Shown here: piece by piece, positions 35,251-43,841 of the stretch
Layout: every line of letters starts with the position of its first letter
Position numbering within the stretch: position 1 is the stretch's first letter
Assembly: GCF_001421715.1 (NCBI RefSeq)
Contig: NZ_LMKP01000044.1
Coordinates: 172,603 to 236,602 of the forward strand
DNA: 64,000 nucleotides
Origin: Sphingomonas sp. Leaf22
GTDB lineage: Bacteria > Pseudomonadota > Alphaproteobacteria > Sphingomonadales > Sphingomonadaceae
Direction: 5' to 3'
Made by a program: the position numbers and the translations under genes
The notes under the pieces: model-generated
Seen by the model: the letters and a program-made list of their open reading frames with translations, nothing else
Told to the model about the DNA's origin: nothing
Database searches by the model: none

Positions 35251-36093
35251 ATGTGGATGGTGTGGGCGACGATGGCGGCGGGGATCGCCACCGCCGGGGT
35301 GGCGCAGGACGCCCCGACGCTGGGTGCCAGCAACCATGCGGTCGATATCGCCATCGCGCCACCCGCCGGCGCGCCGACCTTTGCCGACGAATTTACCGGC
35401 AAGACCATCGACCCCGCCCATTGGCGCTTCGATACCAGCCGCAATCGTGACGGCTGGTACAATAACGAGCGGCAATATTATGCGCCCGCCGACACCCCTG
35501 CCAATGCCCGGATCGCCGATGGCGCGCTGGTGATCGAGGCGCGGCGGGAGAAACCGAAGGGCGGCGATTCCGGCGGACAGGACTATACCTCCGCCCGGAT
35601 CGTGTCGGTGAAGCCGATGGGCTATGGCTTTTACGACATTCGCGCGAAGCTGCCGTGCGGGCGTGGCATCTGGCCGGCGCTGTGGATGCTGCCGCCCGAT
35701 GGCAAATGGCCCGACGAGGGCGAGATCGATATCCTCGAACTGGTCGGCTACGAACCCGATCTGGTCCATGCGACGCTGCACACGGCCAAATTCAACCACG
35801 CCCGGGGCACGCAACGCGGCGGATCGCGCAAGATGACCGACGTTTGCGGCCAATGGCACAACTACCAATTCGACTGGACCCCGCAGGCGATCACCATCGG
35901 CATCGACGGGCGCGGCTATATGCGCGTCGCCAACGACCAGCCGGGCGGGCGCGCGGCATGGCCGTTCGACCGGCCGTTCGACCTGATCCTGAACGTCGCG
36001 GTCGGCGGCGACTGGGGCGGCAAGATGGGCATCGACGACAGCAAGTTCCCGCAATCGATGCAGGTCGATCATGTCCGCTACTGGCGGCGCTGA
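35251..36093 (+). CDS. GH16 family beta-glucanase
   Basis: A 280-residue secreted glycoside hydrolase of family 16 (laminarinase/lichenase-like, cleaving beta-1,3 or mixed beta-glucans). Signal peptide MWMVWATMAAGIATAGVAQ; the catalytic E-x-D-x-x-E lies in PDEGEIDILELVG (nucleophile and acid/base Glu), preceded by GIWPALWMLP, both typical. AGGAGG lies 8 bases before ATG 35251, which fixes the start against a long in-frame extension. Its 3' end overlaps the convergent cobC by 16 bases. Confidence 0.9.
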   Translation: MWMVWATMAAGIATAGVAQDAPTLGASNHAVDIAIAPPAGAPTFADEFTGKTIDPAHWRFDTSRNRDGWYNNERQYYAPADTPANARIADGALVIEARREKPKGGDSGGQDYTSARIVSVKPMGYGFYDIRAKLPCGRGIWPALWMLPPDGKWPDEGEIDILELVGYEPDLVHATLHTAKFNHARGTQRGGSRKMTDVCGQWHNYQFDWTPQAITIGIDGRGYMRVANDQPGGRAAWPFDRPFDLILNVAVGGDWGGKMGIDDSKFPQSMQVDHVRYWRR

Positions 36094-36626
36094 AGCGCGA
36101 CGATCTCACCACAGGCGGGGATGAAGTCGACCGCGCGGGCGAGCGAATGGCCGCCGAGCACCGCGCGCAGCGTCGCGATCGGTCCGCCATGCGCGACGAC
36201 CAGCACGCTCGGTTCGCGGGGCAGCGCCGCCCATGCGGCCAGCACCCGCTCGGCAAGGTCGCGTCCGCTCTCCCCGTCACCGGGGCGGTAGGTTTCGGGA
36301 TCGGTCATCATCCGGTCCATCTCCGCCCCCGTCTCGCGCCAGATCGCGTTCCACGACCGGCCCTCCCACTTGCCGAAGTCGCGTTCGAGCCAGCGGGGAT
36401 CGGTCGTGACGACGATGTCGCCGCCGCGCGCGATCCGCTCGGCCAGCCGCCCGGTGCGGAGTGCGCCCGAATGGACGATCGCGTCGATCGCGGTAGCGGC
36501 GAGGTCGGCGACGATCCGCGCCGCCAGTGTCTGGCCCTCGCGACTCCACCCCATGTCGGAACGGCCATAGCAGCGCCCAGCCCAAGCCTTCGCAACCGGC
36601 GGATGGCGCAGCAGCAACACCTTCAC
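36078..36626 (-). CDS. cobC: Alpha-ribazole phosphatase (histidine phosphatase)
   Basis: A 182-residue histidine phosphatase, last gene of the cobalamin operon. It removes phosphate from alpha-ribazole 5'-phosphate or adenosylcobalamin 5'-phosphate in the final loop assembly. The catalytic RHG-type motif is LLLRHPPV (His8 region), with GRSDMGWSREG, LERDFGKWEG and VVAHGGPI (second His). I chose GTG 36626, which overlaps the cobS stop. Family relatives also act on other phosphates, but context makes CobC the best call. Confidence 0.85.
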   Translation of the reverse strand: MKVLLLRHPPVAKAWAGRCYGRSDMGWSREGQTLAARIVADLAATAIDAIVHSGALRTGRLAERIARGGDIVVTTDPRWLERDFGKWEGRSWNAIWRETGAEMDRMMTDPETYRPGDGESGRDLAERVLAAWAALPREPSVLVVAHGGPIATLRAVLGGHSLARAVDFIPACGEIVALQRRQ

Positions 36627-37396
36627 CGCGCGGCGACCGCCAGCAGCAGCGCCAACTGCCCCATCGCCGCCGCGAAGCCGAGACAGTCGCCGGTACTCCC
36701 CCCGATCCGTTGGACAAGGAACCGGCGCAGCCAGAGCAACAACAGGAGCATTGCGGCAAACGCCGCTCCCGTCGCGCCGGGCCGCAGCCACAGGATCGGC
36801 GCGAGGCCGGGCAGCGCCAGCACCCCCGCCAGCGCCAGCCGCCCCGGCGGCATCCGCCCGGCACGCACCGCCATCCCCGCGCCGCTGCCGACCGGGGCGA
36901 CGATCGCCGCCAGCGTCACCGCGCACAGCCGCCCCGCCGTCGCCGCGCCGACGATCGCCGCCGCCGCGACCGGGGCCGGCAATGCGACCATCGCCGCGAT
37001 CCGCAGCACCACGCTCAACGCCAGCCCGAGCGCGCCATAGCTGCCGATGCGGCTGTCCTTCATGATCGTCAGCGCGCGCTCGCCCGACGCGGTGCCGCCG
37101 AACGCATCGCAGAAATCGGCGACCGCATCCTCGTGAAACGCGCCGGTCAGCAACGCCTCGACGATCAGTGCCAGCGTCGCCGCGACCAGTGGCGGCCAGA
37201 ACCAGCCGGCAACGACGAACACCCCCGCCGTCACCGCGCCGATCAGCGTGCCGACCGGCGGCAGCCACGCCATCGCCCGCGCCAGCCCCGCCGCCGCCTG
37301 TTGCGCCGTCAGCCGGGCGAGGATCGGCACCGGCAGCCGGGTGAGGAACTGGACCGCCAGCAACGGCGCGGCCCAGCGCGGCACGTCAGTCGGCAC
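36623..37396 (-). CDS. cobS: Adenosylcobinamide-GDP ribazoletransferase
   Basis: A ~257-residue integral membrane cobalamin 5'-phosphate synthase joining AdoCbi-GDP with alpha-ribazole. It has the family motifs LLAVQFLTRLPVP near the start and FHEDAVADFCDAFGG, whose acidic residues bind Mg. Several Ala/Leu-rich membrane helices follow. The start is uncertain: GTG 37396 overlaps the cobT stop, and another GTG lies at 37384. The stop overlaps the cobC start. Confidence 0.88.
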   Translation of the reverse strand: MPTDVPRWAAPLLAVQFLTRLPVPILARLTAQQAAAGLARAMAWLPPVGTLIGAVTAGVFVVAGWFWPPLVAATLALIVEALLTGAFHEDAVADFCDAFGGTASGERALTIMKDSRIGSYGALGLALSVVLRIAAMVALPAPVAAAAIVGAATAGRLCAVTLAAIVAPVGSGAGMAVRAGRMPPGRLALAGVLALPGLAPILWLRPGATGAAFAAMLLLLLWLRRFLVQRIGGSTGDCLGFAAAMGQLALLLAVAAR

Positions 37397-38390
37397 GATC
37401 CGCCCCGATCTGATCGAGCCGCACCACGTCGTTGAGCAGCGCCGACGCGGCATCGAGCAGCGGCAATGCCGTCAGCGCGCCGCTTCCCTCGCCCAGCCGC
37501 ATCTCCCAGTCGAGCACCGGCGTCAGCCCGAGCGCGGCAAGCGCCGCCTGATGCCCCGGCTCGGCCGAACGATGCCCCGCGATCATCGCCTTCGCACTGC
37601 CCGGCGCGAGCGTCTGCGCGATCAAGGCGGCGGCGGTGGCGACATAGCCGTCGAGCAGCAGCGTCACCCCCCGCGCTGCGCCCGCCGCATAGAAGCCGGC
37701 CATCCCCGCGATTTCATAGCCCGCGACCGACGCGATCGCTGCACGCGGATCGACCACGCCCCGTGCGCGGTCGGTCGCTACGGCAACGACGCGGCGCTTG
37801 GCGGCAAGCACCGTGTCGTCCGCCCCTGCCCCGCGCCCGACCGCCGCTTGCGCGTCGAGTCCGGTCAGCAGCGCGGTCAGGCAGGCGGCCGGGGTCGTGT
37901 TGCCGATCCCCATTTCCCCGGCGATCAGCAGCACCGCGCCTTCGTCGATGGCGCGCTCCGCCTCGCCGGCACCGATACCCCACGCCGCATCGAACTGCGC
38001 CACGGTCATCGCCGGCCCGGTCCCCAGCGGCGCGGTGCCGTCGGCCACGCGGGCATCGCGGAAGAACGACGGTCCCGCGACCCGCGCACCCGTCATGCCG
38101 ACATCGACCAGCCGCAACGGGCAATCGGCGGCAGCGGCCAGCGCGTTGCTGGTCGCTTGGGCACACAGGATGGTCGCGACCATCATCGCCGTCACCTCGG
38201 ACGGCCATGCCGACACGCCCTCCGCCACACAGCCATGGTCGCCCGCGAACAACACCGCCTGTCGGGGCGAGGTCCGCGCGTCGATCCGCCGCTGCGTCAG
38301 CGCCAGCTCGGTCGCCAGCGTCTCCAGCCGTCCCATCGCCCCGCGCGGTTTGGCCAGCGCGTCGAGATGCGCGCGAATGTCGTCGATCAT
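37386..38390 (-). CDS. cobT: Nicotinate-nucleotide-DMB phosphoribosyltransferase
   Basis: A 334-residue CobT, which makes alpha-ribazole 5'-phosphate from nicotinate mononucleotide and dimethylbenzimidazole. Seen: KPRGAMGRLETLA near the N-terminus, VLFAGDHGCVAEGVSAWP, GEMGIGNTTPAA and, near the C-terminus, EPGHQAALAALGLTPVLDWEMRL with the catalytic Glu in RLGEGSGA. ATG 38390 overlaps the cobQ stop. No bza or bluB gene for making dimethylbenzimidazole is in the window. Confidence 0.92.
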   Translation of the reverse strand: MIDDIRAHLDALAKPRGAMGRLETLATELALTQRRIDARTSPRQAVLFAGDHGCVAEGVSAWPSEVTAMMVATILCAQATSNALAAAADCPLRLVDVGMTGARVAGPSFFRDARVADGTAPLGTGPAMTVAQFDAAWGIGAGEAERAIDEGAVLLIAGEMGIGNTTPAACLTALLTGLDAQAAVGRGAGADDTVLAAKRRVVAVATDRARGVVDPRAAIASVAGYEIAGMAGFYAAGAARGVTLLLDGYVATAAALIAQTLAPGSAKAMIAGHRSAEPGHQAALAALGLTPVLDWEMRLGEGSGALTALPLLDAASALLNDVVRLDQIGADRAD

Positions 38391-39844
38391 GGGGCCTCCC
38401 CGGCAATGTCCAGCAATGCGTCGATATCCAGCGCCGCTTCGAGCGCCCGCGCCACCCCGTCTAGCGCGGCGTCGATACCCTCGCGCCGGTCGAGCGGGTC
38501 GGCCTGTGCGCCGATCCGCCGCAACAGGCTCGCGCGGGCGCTGGCGGCATCGAACAGGCCGTGGACATAGCAACCGGCGATCTGCCCGTCGCGCGCGACT
38601 GCACCGTCCGGCGTCCCATCGGCGAAGCGCAGCAGCGGCGGCGCGCCCGGCGCGACGGTCGTGACGCCGGCATGTATTTCATACCCGGCGAACGCGGCAC
38701 CATCGACCAACGTCCCCGTGATCGGCCGCGTCGTTTTCACCCCCGCGATCACCGTATCGATCGGCAGCAGACCCAGCCCGGCGACCCGCCCCGCCGGTCC
38801 CTCGATCCCGTCGGGGTCGGCAATCGATGCCCCCAGCATCTGATACCCCCCGCAAATCCCCAGCACCTGCCCGCCGCGCCGGACATGCGCGGCAAGGTCG
38901 ATATCCCACCCCTGTTCGCGCAGGAACGCGAGGTCGGCGATCGTCGCCTTGGTCCCCGGCAGGATGACCAGCGCGGCATCGCCCGGCAGTGGCTGGCCGG
39001 GCGGGATCATCCGCAGCCGCACCGCCGGATCGTGCGCCAGCGCGTCGAAATCGTCGAAATTGGCGATGCGCGACAGCATCGGCACCGCGATCAGCGGGCC
39101 TTCGCCGCGCTCGGCCCCGCGACCCAGCGCCACCGCATCCTCGGCGGGCAGGCGCGCGGCGTCCGCTAGCCATGTTACCAGCCCGATGTCGCGCCAGCCG
39201 GTCCGCGCGACGATCTCCGCGCGACCATCGTCGAACAGCGCCGGATCGCCGCGAAACTTGTTGACCAGGAAGCCGCGGATCATCGCCGCGTCCTGCGGGT
39301 CGATCACCGCCTGCGTCCCGACCAGCGCCGCGATCACCCCGCCGCGATCGATATCGCCGGCCAGCACCACCGGCACCCCCGCCGCCCGCGCAAAGCCCAT
39401 GTTCGCGATGTCGCCGGCACGCAGGTTGATCTCGGCGGGCGATCCCGCGCCCTCGACCACCACGATATCGGCATCGGCCGACAATCGGCGATAGGCCGCC
39501 AGCACCTCCGCCAGCAATTCCGGCCGCCGCCGCCGGTAATCGCCCGCCGCCATCGTGCCCGCGACCCGCCCGCCGACGACCAGTTGCGACGTGCGGTCGC
39601 TCTGCGGTTTCAGCAGGACCGGGTTCATGGTCGTAGTCGGCGGCACCCGGCACGCCATCGCCTGCAACGCCTGCGCCCGGCCGATCTCGCCGCCATCGGC
39701 GCAAACGGCAGCGTTGTTCGACATATTCTGCGCCTTGAACGGGCGCACTCTGAGGCCGCGATCGGTCAGCAGCCGGCACAGCCCGGCGACCAGCACCGAT
39801 TTGCCGACATCCGATCCGGTCCCCTGAATCATTACCGCAGCCAT
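38387..39844 (-). CDS. cobQ: Cobyric acid synthase
   Basis: A 485-residue glutamine amidotransferase-type cobyric acid synthase (CbiP in Salmonella), which amidates four side chains of the corrin ring. N-terminal ATP-binding domain: IQGTGSDVGKSVLVAGLCR with a P-loop-like GSDVGKS, and FKAQNMSNNAAV. C-terminal amidotransferase domain: VLGICGGYQMLG with the nucleophile Cys, and a CYVHGLFD His. ATG 39844 lies inside the cbiB 3' end. Its presence with no upstream ring genes suggests the cell salvages incomplete corrinoids, or that ring genes lie elsewhere. Confidence 0.92.
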   Translation of the reverse strand: MAAVMIQGTGSDVGKSVLVAGLCRLLTDRGLRVRPFKAQNMSNNAAVCADGGEIGRAQALQAMACRVPPTTTMNPVLLKPQSDRTSQLVVGGRVAGTMAAGDYRRRRPELLAEVLAAYRRLSADADIVVVEGAGSPAEINLRAGDIANMGFARAAGVPVVLAGDIDRGGVIAALVGTQAVIDPQDAAMIRGFLVNKFRGDPALFDDGRAEIVARTGWRDIGLVTWLADAARLPAEDAVALGRGAERGEGPLIAVPMLSRIANFDDFDALAHDPAVRLRMIPPGQPLPGDAALVILPGTKATIADLAFLREQGWDIDLAAHVRRGGQVLGICGGYQMLGASIADPDGIEGPAGRVAGLGLLPIDTVIAGVKTTRPITGTLVDGAAFAGYEIHAGVTTVAPGAPPLLRFADGTPDGAVARDGQIAGCYVHGLFDAASARASLLRRIGAQADPLDRREGIDAALDGVARALEAALDIDALLDIAGEAP

Positions 39845-40704
39845 GCGACGCCCCCGACCAGCAGCCACAGCAACAGGCAGGCGGTACGATAGATGCCGAG
39901 CGCACAGGTCAGATCGCCGGCATCGGGCCGCGGCCCGTCGCCCAGCACCGCACGCTGCGTCGGCTCGCCATCATAGCTCACCGCCCCGCCCAGCCGCCGC
40001 CCCAGCGCCCCCGCCATCGCCGCCTCCGGCCAGCCACCATTGGGCGAAGCATGGTGGCGCGCGTCGCGCAGCATCGCGTGCCAGCCGCCGCGTCCGGCCA
40101 GCGCGATCAATGCCCCCGCCAGCCGCGCCGGCACGAAATTGACGACATCGTCGGCTTTCGCCGCCGCCCAGCCGAACGCGCCGAGCGCCGGCGTGCGATG
40201 CCCGACCATCGAATCGGCGGTGTTGATCGCCTTCACCGCGAACAGCCCCGGCAGCCCGAACAGCAACAGCCCGAGCGCCGGCGCGACCACCCCGTCGCAG
40301 AAACTTTCGGCCAGACTTTCGATCGCCGCCGTCGCGACGCCGGCTTCGTCCAGCGCCGCCGTATCGCGCCCGACGATCATCGCCACCGCTTGCCGTGCCG
40401 CCGCAAGATCGCCCGCCATCAACGGCCGTGCCACCGCCGCGACATGATCGTGCAGGCTGCGCTGCGCCAGCCCCGTGGTGGCGACCAATGTCGTGACGAC
40501 CGTCCCCAACCGCTCGATCGCCAGACCCAGCACGACCGACAGCGCAACCAGCAGGACGACCAGCGCCACCCCCTCTAGCCGCCGCCGCCGGTTCCAGCGC
40601 CGTTCGAACCATCCGATCAGCGCGCCAACGCCCATCACCGGATGCCACCAGCGGCGCGGATAGCCGAGCGCCGCCTCGACGATCAGCGCCGCCAGCACGA
40701 TCAC
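39832..40704 (-). CDS. cbiB: Adenosylcobinamide-phosphate synthase
   Basis: A 290-residue integral membrane protein (CobD in Pseudomonas naming) joining adenosylcobyric acid with aminopropanol phosphate. Family motifs: RRWWHPVMGVGALIGWFE at the N-terminus, SLAESFCDGVVAPAL, FAVKAINTADSMVGH and HHASPNGGWPEAAMAGAL. Translation starts at GTG 40704, overlapping the btuD stop in a GTGA junction; its stop overlaps cobQ by 13 bases. Confidence 0.9.
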   Translation of the reverse strand: MIVLAALIVEAALGYPRRWWHPVMGVGALIGWFERRWNRRRRLEGVALVVLLVALSVVLGLAIERLGTVVTTLVATTGLAQRSLHDHVAAVARPLMAGDLAAARQAVAMIVGRDTAALDEAGVATAAIESLAESFCDGVVAPALGLLLFGLPGLFAVKAINTADSMVGHRTPALGAFGWAAAKADDVVNFVPARLAGALIALAGRGGWHAMLRDARHHASPNGGWPEAAMAGALGRRLGGAVSYDGEPTQRAVLGDGPRPDAGDLTCALGIYRTACLLLWLLVGGVAWLR

Positions 40705-41471
40705 CGCGCGACCGGCAGGATGTAACGATGGCCCTGCGCCGTGCGGCCGATCTCGACATCGATGCCATAGGCCTCCGCAATCGCCGGCGCGGTCAGCACG
40801 TCGTCCGCCGCTCCCGACGCGACGATCCGCCCGTCCTTCAGCAACACGGCGTCGTCCGCCACCCGCGCCGCCAGATGCAGGTCGTGGAGCACCAGCACCA
40901 CGCCCCGGCCGCCCGCCGCGACCCCGCGCAACCGCGCCAGCACATCCAGTTGATGCGCGGGATCGAGGCTGGCGAGCGGTTCGTCGGCGAGCAGCCAGTC
41001 CGGCTCCCCGGCCAGCACCCGCGCCAGCAGCGCGCGACCGCGCTCGCCGCCCGACAGCCGCTCGACGCCCCGCCCGGCCAGCCCGGTCATGTCGGTCGCC
41101 GCCAGCGCCGCCGCCACCGCAGCGCGGTCGGCCTGCGTCTCACCCCAGCGGCCGCGATGCGCGAACCGGCCGAGGCCGACCAGCGTCGCGACGTCGATGT
41201 CCCAATGCACGTCGGCCGATTGCGGCAACAGCCCGATCGCCCGCGCCCGCGCCCGCCGGTCGATCGCCTGCACGTCCGTCCCACCCAGCCGCGCTGCACC
41301 GCTATCCGGCCGGCGCAACGCGGCGAGGCAGGCGAGCAGGCTCGATTTGCCCGCGCCATTGGCCCCCAGCAGCGCGGTCACCCGCCCCGGCCGGAACGCG
41401 AACGACACATCGTCGAGCACGCGCTTGCCACCGAGCATCAGCGAAATCGCATCGGCCACCAGATCGGTCAT
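40701..41471 (-). CDS. btuD: Corrinoid ABC transporter ATP-binding protein
   Basis: A 256-residue ABC ATPase powering B12 import. Walker A GANGAGKSS (~36-44), signature LSGGERGRALLARVLAGEP, Walker B WLLADEPLASLD and the switch His in LVLHDLHLAARVAD. It is co-transcribed with the permease (ATGA overlap) and the binding protein, inside a riboswitch-controlled cobalamin operon, so corrinoid is a better substrate call than iron-siderophore, which uses sequence-similar transporters. Confidence 0.88.
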   Translation of the reverse strand: MTDLVADAISLMLGGKRVLDDVSFAFRPGRVTALLGANGAGKSSLLACLAALRRPDSGAARLGGTDVQAIDRRARARAIGLLPQSADVHWDIDVATLVGLGRFAHRGRWGETQADRAAVAAALAATDMTGLAGRGVERLSGGERGRALLARVLAGEPDWLLADEPLASLDPAHQLDVLARLRGVAAGGRGVVLVLHDLHLAARVADDAVLLKDGRIVASGAADDVLTAPAIAEAYGIDVEIGRTAQGHRYILPVAR

Positions 41472-42430
41472 GCCAGCCTCCGCCGCATCGCGAACAGCAG
41501 ATAGAGGAAGAACGGCCCGCCCAGCATCGACATGGCGATACCGAGGCGCAATTCGCTGACCGTCGGGGCCAGCCGCACCAGACTGTCGGCAAAGGTCAGC
41601 AGCACCGCCCCTGCCAGCGCCGAGGGCAGCAGGATTGCTGATGGACGATTGCCGGCGAACGGCCGCACCATATGCGGCACGATCAGCCCGACGAACCCGA
41701 TCATTCCCGCCGACGCCACCGATGCGCCGACCGTCAGCGCGACGCCGGCGATGACCAGCCGTTGCAGCCGCGCCGGATCGACGCCCATCGACCGCGCCGC
41801 CGCCTCGCCCAGCGTCAGCGCGTCGAGCGACCGCGCGGTCAGCGCCAATACGCCCATACCCGCAACGATGAGCGGCGCGGCGACCAGCACATCGTCCCAG
41901 CTGCGATCGGTCAGTGCGCCCATCAGCCACGTCACGATCTGCGACGATACGAACGGCGTCGGCGCGACGCTGATGGCCAGCGCGGTCAGCGATCCGGTAA
42001 TGCTGGTCAGGATCATGCCGCCCAGCGTGAACAGGATCAGGCTGCCCGAACGACCCGCGATCAGCGCCAGCAGCGCCATCGTCACCCCTGCTCCCACCAG
42101 CGCGAAGCCGGGCAGCAGCCACATCTGCGCGGCATAGCCGAAATACAGCGCCATCACCGCCCCGAATGCCGCGCCCGACGACACGCCGAACAGCCCCGGA
42201 TCGGCCAGCGGATTGCGCAGATAGCCCTGCATCACCGCCCCCGACAGCCCCAGCGCGCTCCCCACCAGCAGCGCCAGCACGGTGCGCGGCAGGCGCAGTT
42301 CGACGATGATGATGGAACGCGGATCGTCGGCGGTCCACGCGTCGAACGGCACCCACACCTTCCCCGCCGCCACCGACAACGCGGCCGCGATCAGCATCAG
42401 GACGAGCAGGCCGAGGGTCAGCCGCTTCAC
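41468..42430 (-). CDS. btuC: Corrinoid ABC transporter permease
   Basis: A 320-residue FecCD-family permease with about ten membrane helices. Typical segments: LRLPRTVLALLVGSALGLSGAVMQGYLRNPLADPGLFGVSSGAAFG (family signature in two parts), LTLGGMILTSITGSL, and GFVGLIVPHMVRPFAG near the C-terminus. GTG 42430 overlaps the btuF stop; a longer frame upstream runs into btuF and is rejected. It pairs with the ATPase and periplasmic protein on either side. Confidence 0.88.
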   Translation of the reverse strand: MKRLTLGLLVLMLIAAALSVAAGKVWVPFDAWTADDPRSIIIVELRLPRTVLALLVGSALGLSGAVMQGYLRNPLADPGLFGVSSGAAFGAVMALYFGYAAQMWLLPGFALVGAGVTMALLALIAGRSGSLILFTLGGMILTSITGSLTALAISVAPTPFVSSQIVTWLMGALTDRSWDDVLVAAPLIVAGMGVLALTARSLDALTLGEAAARSMGVDPARLQRLVIAGVALTVGASVASAGMIGFVGLIVPHMVRPFAGNRPSAILLPSALAGAVLLTFADSLVRLAPTVSELRLGIAMSMLGGPFFLYLLFAMRRRLA

Positions 42431-43233
42431 GACGTCACCTGCGCGCGCACCTGTCGCAACCGCGCCATCGCCGCGATGATCGTCGGCCCGCCGCAATTCA
42501 TCAACCGCGTGGGGTATGCGGCGACGGTAATATGCTTCCCCAGCCGCCGCACTGCCGGATGCCCGGTCATGCGGTCATCCTGCACGCCCTCCGGCGCGGT
42601 CGACAGCAGCACACGCGGCGGATCGGCGACCAGATATTCGAGCGGGAGGATATCCCATTGCTTCAGGCCGTAGCGGGCGCTCATGTTGCGAAACCCGGCG
42701 CGGTTCAGCAGATCGTCGGTCAGCGTGCCTGACCCCGGCACCAGCCCGTTCCCCTGCCAAACCAGCGCACCGACCGGGCGTGTGGTCGACGGGATCGCCG
42801 ATGCTGCGATGCGGGCGGCAAGCATCTGGCCGCGGTCGGCATGGCCCGTGGCCGCTGCAATCTCACGCACCTGCGCCATGCTTTCCGGCACCGATTCCGC
42901 GACAGGATATTGCACCAGCGCGATCTTGAGCCGCTTCAATGCGGCAATGGTCGCCGGTTCGACATGCGGACCGGCCAGCACGATATCGGGACGCAGCGCG
43001 ACCACTTCCTCGGCCGTCCCGGACGTCGCCTTGAACCGCTGCGCCCATGCCAGCGGCACCGAGGTTGCCCGCGTATCCCGCGAATAATGGCTGATGCCGA
43101 CGATCTGCGCCGGGTCGGCGACGAAGCGCAGCACCGCATCGACGCACGGATTGATCGACACGATCCGGGGCGCACGCGGCGCGGCCGACACCAGCGCGGG
43201 TGCCGCCAGCAACAGGGCGAGCGGACGGATCAA
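42427..43233 (-). CDS. btuF: Periplasmic corrinoid-binding protein
   Basis: A 268-residue periplasmic binding protein of the BtuF/helical-backbone class, delivering cobalamin to BtuCD. The signal peptide is LIRPLALLLAAPALVSAAPRA; the body has PRIVSINPCVDAVLRFV, IVGISHYSRD, VVALRPDIVLAG and PRVLLSTAPEG. The start is probably TTG 43233, overlapping the cobA stop in a TTGA junction: the only alternatives lie well inside cobA and give no signal peptide. Two Trp residues that line the cobalamin pocket in E. coli cannot be assigned with confidence. Confidence 0.85.
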   Translation of the reverse strand: MIRPLALLLAAPALVSAAPRAPRIVSINPCVDAVLRFVADPAQIVGISHYSRDTRATSVPLAWAQRFKATSGTAEEVVALRPDIVLAGPHVEPATIAALKRLKIALVQYPVAESVPESMAQVREIAAATGHADRGQMLAARIAASAIPSTTRPVGALVWQGNGLVPGSGTLTDDLLNRAGFRNMSARYGLKQWDILPLEYLVADPPRVLLSTAPEGVQDDRMTGHPAVRRLGKHITVAAYPTRLMNCGGPTIIAAMARLRQVRAQVTS

Positions 43234-43841
43234 TATTCGACGCCCTTCTGCGCCTTGAACCCGGCATGATAGGGATGCTTCACCTCGCCGAATTCGGTGA
43301 CCAGATCGGCGAGGTCGAGCAGCTCGGGCTTCGCGTTGCGGCCGGTGATGCAGATATGCTTGGTGAGCGGCCGGTCCTTCAAGAACGCGACGATCTCGGC
43401 GATCGGCAGCGTATCGTCGCGCAGCACGATGTTCAGTTCGTCGAGGATGACGAAATCGATCGCGGGGTCGAGGATCATCTCCTTCGACCGTTCCCATGCC
43501 GCACGGGCGGCGGCGATGTCCTGCGCGCGGTCCTGCGTTTCCCAGGTGAACCCCTCGCCCATCACCTCGAAGCTGGCGAGATCGGGATGGGCGTCGAAGA
43601 AGTTGCGCTCGCCCGTCTCCCATTTGCCCTTCACATACTGCAGGATCGCGACGCGCATCCCCCAGCCGATGCTGCGGATCGCCATGCCGAACGCGCTCGA
43701 CGACTTGCCCTTGCCATTGCCGGTATGGACGATCAGCAGCCCGCGTTCGAGCGTGCGGCGCGCCTGCATCTTTTCGCGCGCCACCGCCATGCGCTGCATC
43801 CGTGCATTGTGGCGGGCGTGATCGTCGGGCGTCTCGGTCAT
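43230..43841 (-). CDS. cobA: Cob(I)alamin/corrinoid adenosyltransferase
   Basis: A 203-residue ATP:corrinoid adenosyltransferase of the CobA/BtuR/CobO family, which makes adenosylcobalamin or adenosylcobinamide. The P-loop is HTGNGKGKSSSAFGMA (~39-54), followed by RVAILQYVKGKWETGE, the acidic strand DFVILDELNIVL and CITGRNAKPEL. The N-terminal ~30 residues form the usual basic arm over ATP. ATG 43841 overlaps the cobD stop (ATGA). Confidence 0.93.
   Translation of the reverse strand: MTETPDDHARHNARMQRMAVAREKMQARRTLERGLLIVHTGNGKGKSSSAFGMAIRSIGWGMRVAILQYVKGKWETGERNFFDAHPDLASFEVMGEGFTWETQDRAQDIAAARAAWERSKEMILDPAIDFVILDELNIVLRDDTLPIAEIVAFLKDRPLTKHICITGRNAKPELLDLADLVTEFGEVKHPYHAGFKAQKGVEY

Noticed and set aside
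40701..43233. Iron-siderophore ABC transporter
   Set aside because: The fold is shared, but the genes are embedded in a cobalamin operon behind a cobalamin riboswitch, so corrinoid import is the better reading.
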